From Micromussa lordhowensis (taxonomy: Eukaryota; Cnidaria; Anthozoa; Scleractinia; Lobophylliidae), in NCBI GenBank assembly GCA_964020085.1, contig OZ026603.1, forward strand, positions 9,152,426 to 9,216,425: a stretch of 64,000 nucleotides of DNA. The letters are read 5' to 3'. The translations under genes were made by a program, and so were the position numbers. Under the pieces are notes generated by a model. That model was not told where the DNA came from. It worked only from the letters and a program-made list of their open reading frames with translations, and did no database searches. Positions 63,101-64,000 of this stretch are shown piece by piece (the stretch's first letter is position 1; each line of letters starts with the position of its first letter).

Positions 63101-63709
63101 CTGTACTTAAATTTAGCACTTAATCATCATCATCATGTCCTTTTCCCTCTGAGGGAAATAGGGCCTTAATTAGCACTTACCTAGAGGTAAATTCAGCAAG
63201 ATCGATTCAAAATACTTTTTACAAGTGTTCAAGGGCTTTAAATCTTATGTTCTTCAAAAACTGCATTTTTTCCCAACGTCGTCATTTTTTTTACTAGTGA
63301 GCCACCTTAATTAGCTTCAAGATCGGTGATGTGGCATTTCCGGTCATAAATGAAAACATTTTATATTGTCGGAATACAATATACATTCTTGACAAAGAGA
63401 AATTCGACATTAACAAAAAACATATTGCGCATTTATGAGAGGGTGTTATTCTAAATACTTGTATTCTGAAAGAACCTTTCACTTCAAATAGCTTCGGACA
63501 GCTGAAACCTTCTGAGAAGATTTTGGAACTACTTCGATCAGCTGATTGTATTCCCATTTTATATTCATCAATCAATTCAACTTCGTATGTAAAAGAAAAC
63601 CATACCTGCTTAACAAGTTAACATCAGCGAAAAATTGAGGAGATATGAATTTCTCTGCCCTTTCTAAGGTGCATCGCCAGTTCTTTCTCGCAGTGTGCTT
63701 GTCCGCCAT
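32659..63709 (-). CDS. MAN2C1: Cytosolic alpha-mannosidase, GH38 (multi-exon gene span)
   Basis: MAN2C1 is a cytosolic, cobalt-activated alpha-mannosidase that trims free oligosaccharides released during glycoprotein quality control. I found 33 exons with GT-AG borders and continuous phase (3030 nt, about 1010 residues; the vertebrate protein is about 1040). There is no signal peptide, which fits a cytosolic enzyme. Metal ligands and catalytic residues are H262 and D264 (CHID), D374 ([11 protein letters not shown], nucleophile) and H582 (NQFHD), all at the expected spacing. The residue after HID is cysteine rather than the vertebrate threonine. A short exon between 39334 and 38781 is missing: phase requires 3n+2 nt, expected to encode a C-P-Y-like segment. 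The final C-terminal exon(s) were also not found. Identity is certain; some exon borders may shift by a base or two. Confidence 0.95.
32867..33157 (+). repeat. Heptamer array (TCGTGGG)n
   Basis: About 290 bp. The first third mixes GGTGGG, TGGTGGG and TCGTGGG; the rest is a nearly pure TCGTGGG series. It lies in a MAN2C1 intron. Open frames on either strand are translations of the repeat. Confidence 0.97.
34198..34362. mobile_element. Foldback element, about 165 bp
   Basis: Two arms of about 80 bp, inverted around 34277-34280, share AACAAACTGCGGTTATAA, CAACGCATG and ACTTGACGTTTCGTATG (or near complements). The inner ACTTGACGTTTCGTATGT also occurs at about 26240, so the termini belong to a dispersed family. 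Confidence 0.8.
34516..34750 (-). repeat. Heptamer array (CCCACGA)n, inverted relative to the one at 32.9 kb
   Basis: About 200 bp of pure CCCACGA plus irregular edges. The unit is the exact reverse complement of TCGTGGG, so the two arrays, about 1.4 kb apart in the same intron, are complementary in one transcript. Confidence 0.97.
35755..35819 (-). CDS. MAN2C1: MAN2C1 exon encoding the [11 protein letters not shown] segment
   Basis: Encodes [17 protein letters not shown], matching F-S-V-x-x-P-A-V-x-L-E-T-V-K. Acceptor TTTGCAG, donor GTGCGT. Confidence 0.93.
36309..36392 (-). CDS. MAN2C1: MAN2C1 exon encoding the TFQRAGVIQ segment
   Basis: Encodes [18 protein letters not shown], matching the family's G-V-I-Q-x-A-Y-x-x-N block. 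Donor GTAAGTG. Confidence 0.93.
36497..36770. mobile_element. MITE related to the 24.1-24.7 kb element
   Basis: Ends GAGCGGTTTTAACTTGTGTCG and CACACTCAATTGAAAACTG are inverted relatives and match the ends of the element at 24120-24695. This copy has no internal tandem expansion. It lies in a MAN2C1 intron. Confidence 0.6.
37184..37263 (-). CDS. MAN2C1: MAN2C1 exon encoding the [11 protein letters not shown] segment
   Basis: Encodes [20 protein letters not shown] then AVFPHSG, matching the vertebrate L-L-R-x-P-K-x-P-D and H-E-F-x-Y-A-x-x-P-H blocks. Donor GTATGAAT. Confidence 0.93.
37944..38088 (-). repeat. 29-bp tandem repeat, five identical copies, carrying a splice donor
   Basis: Units 37944-37972, 37973-38001, 38002-38030, 38031-38059 and 38060-38088 are identical. 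On the MAN2C1 strand each reads ACGTCATGTACATCTCACT then GTAAGTGACT: 19 bases identical to the exon end plus a strong donor. The copy nearest the exon is the authentic junction. Confidence 0.95.
38070..38179 (-). CDS. MAN2C1: MAN2C1 exon with repeated 3' end (37 codons)
   Basis: Encodes [18 protein letters not shown] and [16 protein letters not shown], ending CT before GTAAGTGACT. The last 19 coding bases plus 10 intron bases form the first of five identical 29-bp repeats (37944-38088). Only this first donor continues in frame to the next exon. Confidence 0.92.
38555..38630. repeat. GACA-type tetranucleotide microsatellite
   Basis: Imperfect ACAG/ACGG tetranucleotides over about 75 bp. It begins immediately downstream of a MAN2C1 splice donor (exon end 38638). 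Confidence 0.9.
38638..38781 (-). CDS. MAN2C1: MAN2C1 exon after the unlocated one (48 codons)
   Basis: Encodes [20 protein letters not shown], then [20 protein letters not shown] and WDWAKYE, almost unchanged from vertebrates. A GACA-type microsatellite starts a few bases after the donor GTAGGG. Confidence 0.94.
39167..39262 (+). mobile_element. Probable LINE 3' tail with ATTC microsatellite
   Basis: A short non-coding segment with CTCCCTGCAGGGA, then TGTATAAATAAAATTG followed by ATTCATTCATTC. A 3' end in a short microsatellite is usual for CR1/L2-type LINEs. No coding part is attached. Confidence 0.4.
39334..39391 (-). CDS. MAN2C1: MAN2C1 exon 27 (residues 796-815)
   Basis: Encodes [19 protein letters not shown], matching the I-S-x-x-S-x-L-x-Q-x-V segment. 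It ends in phase 1, whereas the next located exon begins in phase 0, so a short exon must lie between them. Confidence 0.88.
40233..40305 (-). CDS. MAN2C1: MAN2C1 exon 26 (residues 771-795)
   Basis: Encodes [20 protein letters not shown]. Placed by phase and order; moderate conservation. Confidence 0.86.
40540..40644 (-). CDS. MAN2C1: MAN2C1 exon 25 (residues 736-771)
   Basis: Encodes [19 protein letters not shown] then YYLETR, one of the best-conserved C-terminal blocks. Donor GTGTGTGT. Confidence 0.94.
40805..40930 (-). mobile_element. Penelope-like element fragment (endonuclease end)
   Basis: The segment resembles 59540-59620 of the better-preserved Penelope-like copy: TTCCTGATGAACAGCATCTCGTAA-type bases correspond to the C-terminal codons of the GIY-YIG endonuclease. 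Short and broken. It lies in the large MAN2C1 intron. Confidence 0.5.
41650..42062 (+). mobile_element. LINE fragment (region just before and into the reverse transcriptase)
   Basis: The frame encodes [20 protein letters not shown], then a stretch ending [10 protein letters not shown] and a region with [13 protein letters not shown]. This resembles the linker between endonuclease and reverse transcriptase in Jockey/CR1-type LINEs. The similarity stops near 42060 at the boundary with another repeat. 5' and 3' parts are missing. Antisense to MAN2C1. Confidence 0.65.
42063..42342. mobile_element. MITE-like repeat with GTGTGGAC motifs
   Basis: Non-coding segment with repeated AAACGGAGCTTTTCGAAAAC-like blocks and several TAGTGTGGAC or TAATGTGGAC phrases, ending GTAGTGTGGACTAAGC. 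It abuts the LINE fragment, which it may have truncated by insertion. Borders approximate. Confidence 0.45.
43443..44997. repeat. Pentanucleotide array 1 (AATAC/AACAC/ACTAC), 1.55 kb
   Basis: Starts as a degenerate mix of ACAAT, ACAAC and ATACC units and becomes progressively more regular to the right. From about 44691 to 44990 it is almost pure ACTAC. It lies in the MAN2C1 intron 46121-40644. The long open frames across it (up to 417 codons, Tyr/Thr/His-rich) come from a repeat unit that lacks stops. Confidence 0.97.
44998..45300. mobile_element. Palindromic cassette A inside the pentanucleotide region
   Basis: Contains a small perfect hairpin (45043-45057 with 45062-45076, ACGAGTACAAATATC) and a large one (45157-45296, outer CTTATTAGACG). 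The apex of the large hairpin includes GCCCTACGGGC. Its right arm contains GCGATACTACACAC, a match to the array unit. Cassette B at 45498-45797 is a second copy. Confidence 0.85.
45301..45497. repeat. Pentanucleotide array 2
   Basis: Pure ACTAC for about 100 bp, then AATAC and AACAC variants, between the two palindromic cassettes. Confidence 0.95.
45498..45797. mobile_element. Palindromic cassette B
   Basis: Same order as cassette A: CATTATTATCCAACTCTGC, GAGTACAAATA hairpin, CTCATTCCTCCCGGCC, CTTATTAGACG, GCCCTACGGGC and a terminal GATACTACA. It has point differences and one extra internal copy of an ACGAAACGAGTACAAATA unit. It lacks the last part of the right arm of the large hairpin. Confidence 0.85.
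45798..45882. repeat. Pentanucleotide array 3 (AACAC-rich)
   Basis: About 85 bp of AACAC and ACAGT-type pentamers directly after cassette B, ending near ACATGTAG. Confidence 0.92.
46121..46209 (-). CDS. MAN2C1: MAN2C1 exon 24 (residues 707-736)
   Basis: Encodes [18 protein letters not shown], matching the V-x-L-x-N-x-x-x-R segment. The following 5.5-kb intron carries the pentanucleotide arrays. Confidence 0.9.
46419..46504 (-). CDS. MAN2C1: MAN2C1 exon 23 (residues 678-706)
   Basis: Encodes [17 protein letters not shown], corresponding to the V-P-S-M-G-Y region. Acceptor GTTTCAG. Confidence 0.87.
46958..47123 (-). CDS. MAN2C1: MAN2C1 exon 22 (residues 623-678)
   Basis: Encodes [17 protein letters not shown], matching the V-N-T-L-P-W-K-R block, then a serine/lysine-rich linker longer than in vertebrates. 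Confidence 0.9.
47507..47565 (-). CDS. MAN2C1: MAN2C1 exon 21 (residues 603-622)
   Basis: Encodes [20 protein letters not shown], placed by phase and order. Sequence conservation with vertebrates is low here. Confidence 0.82.
47798..47828 (-). CDS. MAN2C1: MAN2C1 exon 20, 31-bp exon (residues 593-603)
   Basis: Encodes [10 protein letters not shown]. Acceptor TAACAG, donor GTAAATC. Phase fits exons 19 and 21. Confidence 0.87.
48087..48178 (-). CDS. MAN2C1: MAN2C1 exon 19, last metal ligand (residues 562-592)
   Basis: Encodes [18 protein letters not shown] with metal ligand H582. Donor GTGATG. Confidence 0.93.
48908..48998 (-). CDS. MAN2C1: MAN2C1 exon 18 (residues 532-562)
   Basis: Encodes [17 protein letters not shown]. 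Acceptor TTTTTCAG, donor GTTTAATAG, which is weaker than most donors in this gene. Confidence 0.9.
49648..49722. repeat. TGTT/TGTC tetranucleotide microsatellite
   Basis: Imperfect TGTT and TGTC units over 75 bp, adjoining the donor of MAN2C1 exon 17 (exon end 49723). Confidence 0.9.
49723..49849 (-). CDS. MAN2C1: MAN2C1 exon 17 (residues 489-531)
   Basis: Encodes [20 protein letters not shown], a hallmark block of the family, ending TTQAQ. A TTTG/TCTG-type microsatellite (49648-49722) begins within the donor sequence GTAAACAAAC. Confidence 0.94.
49937..50180. mobile_element. Two adjoining foldback structures
   Basis: The first (49943-50090) pairs TGACCAAG and CTGGATATTGGCC with their complements. 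The second (50100-50175) pairs CCGAGCGG and CAAGAT with their complements. Both lie in a MAN2C1 intron. Pairing is interrupted, so boundaries are approximate. Confidence 0.5.
50484..50537 (-). CDS. MAN2C1: MAN2C1 exon 16, 54-bp exon (residues 471-489)
   Basis: Encodes [17 protein letters not shown]. Acceptor ATTACAG, donor GTGAGG. Confidence 0.9.
50619..50710 (-). CDS. MAN2C1: MAN2C1 exon 15 (residues 441-471)
   Basis: Encodes [22 protein letters not shown], with the glycine-rich G-D-G-G-G-G-P motif of family 38. Confidence 0.93.
51035..51092 (-). CDS. MAN2C1: MAN2C1 exon 14 (residues 421-440)
   Basis: Encodes [11 protein letters not shown], matching the H-F-P-P-x-D-x-Y segment. Donor GTAAGT. 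Confidence 0.92.
51895..51932 (-). CDS. MAN2C1: MAN2C1 exon 13, 38-bp exon (residues 409-421)
   Basis: Encodes [12 protein letters not shown], the conserved F-x-W-E-G-x-D-G-S segment. The acceptor follows a long T tract. Confidence 0.92.
52289..52405 (-). CDS. MAN2C1: MAN2C1 exon 12, catalytic nucleophile (residues 370-408)
   Basis: Encodes [16 protein letters not shown], with D374 the expected nucleophile and metal ligand, then [14 protein letters not shown]. Phase 0 at both ends. Confidence 0.94.
52719..52811 (-). CDS. MAN2C1: MAN2C1 exon 11 (residues 339-369)
   Basis: Encodes [14 protein letters not shown] and [10 protein letters not shown]. Phase 0 at both ends (31 codons). Confidence 0.93.
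53392..53502 (-). CDS. MAN2C1: MAN2C1 exon 10 (residues 302-338)
   Basis: Encodes [12 protein letters not shown] and [14 protein letters not shown]. Phase 0 at both ends (37 codons). Donor GTAAGC. Confidence 0.93.
53632..53738 (-). CDS. MAN2C1: MAN2C1 exon 9 (residues 266-301)
   Basis: Encodes [17 protein letters not shown] and KFVCSQ, directly continuing the HID motif. The preceding intron holds a tRNA-derived SINE. Confidence 0.93.
53990..54107 (-). mobile_element. tRNA(Leu/Ser)-like SINE
   Basis: Read on the minus strand from 54107: AGTCGGCGTGGCCGAGTGG (class II tRNA-type A box), then a GTTCAAATCC B box. There is no closed acceptor stem. It lies in the intron between MAN2C1 exons 8 and 9, in the same orientation as the gene. 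Confidence 0.55.
54208..54299 (-). CDS. MAN2C1: MAN2C1 exon 8, first metal-binding motif (residues 235-266)
   Basis: Encodes [17 protein letters not shown] with the metal ligands H262 and D264. Acceptor TTTCAG, donor GTGAGT. The residue after HID is C, where vertebrates have T. Confidence 0.93.
54684..54784 (-). CDS. MAN2C1: MAN2C1 exon 7 (residues 202-235)
   Basis: Encodes [18 protein letters not shown], which matches the A-L-Y-T-A-N-x-x-V-N motif. Acceptor TTACCAG, donor GTAAAGTG. Confidence 0.92.
54995..55140 (-). mobile_element. tRNA-like sequence (anticodon position GGT) with SINE tail
   Basis: Bases 55132-55062 on the minus strand fold as a tRNA: GGCTTCA pairs with TGAAGCC (7 bp), with a normal D arm, a T arm ACGGGTTCGAACCCGT and a loop that places GGT at 34-36. 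Position 33 is C rather than the near-universal T, and the anticodon stem has a mismatch. The attached tail (55061-54995, with TTTTTTCAGGCTTTTTC) has a second copy at 55248-55312. This marks a SINE rather than a working threonine tRNA. Confidence 0.65.
55630..56095 (+). mobile_element. LINE 3' end with TGTC tail
   Basis: The frame at about 55641-55838 encodes [20 protein letters not shown] then [20 protein letters not shown] and [15 protein letters not shown] before a stop. This is the usual C-terminus of CR1/L2-type LINE reverse transcriptases. An AT-rich 3' region and AATAAAGGTGTCCG(TCTG)n complete the 3' end. The upstream frame 55391-55630 may be a broken part of it. Confidence 0.7.
56897..57074 (-). 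CDS. MAN2C1: MAN2C1 exon 6 (residues 142-201)
   Basis: Encodes [22 protein letters not shown] and an A-E-I-A-V-F block ending IIDLAK. This is a strongly conserved family segment. Donor GTAGGAG. Confidence 0.93.
57699..57769 (-). CDS. MAN2C1: MAN2C1 exon 5 (residues 119-142)
   Basis: Acceptor after a T-rich tract ending GGCAG, donor GTACGAGG. Encodes [17 protein letters not shown]. Confidence 0.9.
58211..58237 (-). CDS. MAN2C1: MAN2C1 exon 4, 27-bp microexon (residues 110-118)
   Basis: Nine codons, VWQEGKPRQ, between AG (GATAG) and GTATGATG. Both borders are phase 0, and the residues match the V-W-x-x-G-x-P-x-Q segment of vertebrate MAN2C1. Standard gene finders could easily miss it. Confidence 0.88.
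58511..58683. mobile_element. Foldback MITE in a MAN2C1 intron
   Basis: Arms of about 65 bp share ATGGACAATGTCTAG, CATCCAATTC and GGATAGTTGG with their complements. The centre is near 58590-58615. Non-coding. Confidence 0.78.
59198..60110 (-). mobile_element. Penelope-like retroelement remnant bounded by 17-bp inverted ends
   Basis: The minus strand encodes, in broken frames, the region after the reverse transcriptase ([62 protein letters not shown]) and a GIY-YIG endonuclease (next entry). Downstream is GACGTTTCGACCGCG with TCATTATCAAGTGAAGC, a usual Penelope-type 3' motif. The remnant is enclosed by AGTATCACCCAACTAGT (59198-59214) and its exact reverse complement (60094-60110). Confidence 0.75.
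59510..59761 (-). pseudogene. GIY-YIG endonuclease fragment of a Penelope-like element
   Basis: Encodes [20 protein letters not shown], the family's C-x2-x-Y-V-G-x-T motif, and ends with an I-N-E-L-K-P-x-L-N block. The join to the upstream reverse-transcriptase part is frameshifted near 59760 (NQQC is in another frame). The domain should nick target DNA in an intact element. This copy is inactive. Confidence 0.8.
60111..60220. mobile_element. Foldback element, about 108 bp
   Basis: Ends ACAATTAGACCC and GGGTCTAATTGT. The arms contain CACGGGTCAA-AGCCCAT and complements, and the apex contains TTCGGCTTCGCC. It abuts the right end of the Penelope-bearing segment with no spacer. Confidence 0.8.
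60302..60398 (-). CDS. MAN2C1: MAN2C1 exon 3 (residues 77-109)
   Basis: Acceptor TTTGCAG and donor GTATAA. Encodes [13 protein letters not shown] and [10 protein letters not shown]. This is the N-terminal beta-rich region before the catalytic domain. Confidence 0.9.
60843..60968 (-). CDS. MAN2C1: MAN2C1 exon 2 (residues 35-77)
   Basis: Acceptor TTGTAG before ATTATACC and donor GTAAGAC. Encodes LYPKKLSL through [11 protein letters not shown], matching the family's Q-V-G-x-S-x-G-P-T block. Confidence 0.92.
62799..63095 (+). mobile_element. tRNA-derived SINE (family with conserved 3' domain), copy 2
   Basis: Same family as 25405-25700. The head has TGGTTAGTGCGCTCGAC and GGTTCGAGCCC, and the body has CTCTCCACCCAGGTGTATAA and GGGGGGAGTAG blocks. 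It lies in intron 1 of MAN2C1, antisense to it. It differs from copy 1 at scattered sites only. Confidence 0.85.
63606..63709 (-). CDS. MAN2C1: MAN2C1 exon 1 (residues 1-35)
   Basis: Starts at ATG 63709 with [12 protein letters not shown], then [11 protein letters not shown], the conserved N-terminal motif of the family. It ends at AGCAG before GTATGG. No upstream in-frame ATG extends the similarity, so this start is preferred. Confidence 0.92.
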
Positions 63710-63800
63710 TGTTGTTCGCCGCATGACACGCACCAAAGTCACGCGATTGCTACACGGCCGATAACACCGTTTGCGTGACGCGTGTTTTACCCTGTAGAAA
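63710..63800 (-). promoter_or_regulatory. Presumed MAN2C1 5' flank
   Basis: Only 91 bp separate the start codon from the hairpin at 63801. The stretch is CpG-rich compared with its surroundings (ACGCACC, TCACGCG, CGGCCG, GACGCGTG), as expected of a housekeeping promoter or 5' untranslated region. No TATA box is evident. Confidence 0.3.
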
Positions 63801-63887
63801 GCTTAACGGGGCAACGACATGATAGAGTTCAAACTGAAAGCCAAATTGTAACAGTTTGGACTCTATCATGTCGTTGCCCCGTTAAGC
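63801..63887. mobile_element. Short perfect hairpin element, 36-bp arms
   Basis: Bases 63801-63836 and 63852-63887 are nearly exact reverse complements (GCTTAACGGGGCAACGACAT at the outer end), with a 15-base loop. It lies just upstream of the MAN2C1 start codon. Confidence 0.85.
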
Positions 63888-64000
63888 CTTGCATCATTGT
63901 TTGCTATTCTTTCTATTTTTGGCTGATCAGATCTTTTACAGATCCTACGTAAACAGGCAGCATTTTCGTTTGCGGTCCTTTGCACCATTATGTTACCCTG

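Overview
This is a window of animal nuclear DNA, most likely from an anthozoan cnidarian such as a stony coral or sea anemone. The evidence is a gene with more than 30 small GT-AG exons, intronless rhodopsin-class receptor genes, and AT-rich intergenic DNA full of short palindromic elements, tRNA-derived SINEs, LINE and Penelope-like fragments and simple-sequence arrays. The species cannot be named from the sequence alone.

Layout. From 1 to 31 kb there are four intronless class A GPCR genes: 1-487 minus (runs off the window edge), 11738-12937 plus, 19383-20396 minus and 29662-30801 minus. They are clearly one subfamily, sharing TPC-x5-NIA-x2-D in TM2, WPFG before the TM3 cysteine and ER(Y/F)RA at the end of TM3. 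The three complete copies share unusual TM6 (C-Y/H-x-P) and TM7 (NPxIL) motifs. The DNA between them holds a 3.2-kb terminal-inverted-repeat element with decayed RecQ-like helicase pieces (3037-6239), tRNA-derived SINEs, a 422-bp MITE with 162-bp arms and a 9-bp target duplication (15120-15541), an 800-bp TA-flanked element, a minisatellite inside a MITE, and several hairpins.

From 63709 down to at least 32659, on the minus strand, lies one large gene: the cytosolic alpha-mannosidase MAN2C1 (glycoside hydrolase family 38). I located 33 coding exons by splice sites, reading-phase continuity and family similarity (3030 coding bases, about 1010 residues). The catalytic and metal-binding residues are present (H262, D264, D374, H582). 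One short exon between 39334 and 38781 and the extreme C-terminal exon(s) were not located.

The introns of MAN2C1 carry the most unusual DNA. The 5.5-kb intron 46121-40644 has about 1.9 kb of pentanucleotide arrays interrupted by a duplicated palindromic cassette. The 2.9-kb intron 35755-32762 has two heptamer arrays in opposite orientation that would be complementary in the pre-mRNA. The exon ending at 38070 has its 3' end and splice donor copied five times in a 29-bp tandem repeat; only the first donor keeps the reading frame. A Penelope-like GIY-YIG endonuclease remnant, two LINE remnants and several SINEs also lie within this gene.

The GPCRs and MAN2C1 show no functional link. The first would act in signalling at the cell surface, the second in cytosolic breakdown of free oligosaccharides.
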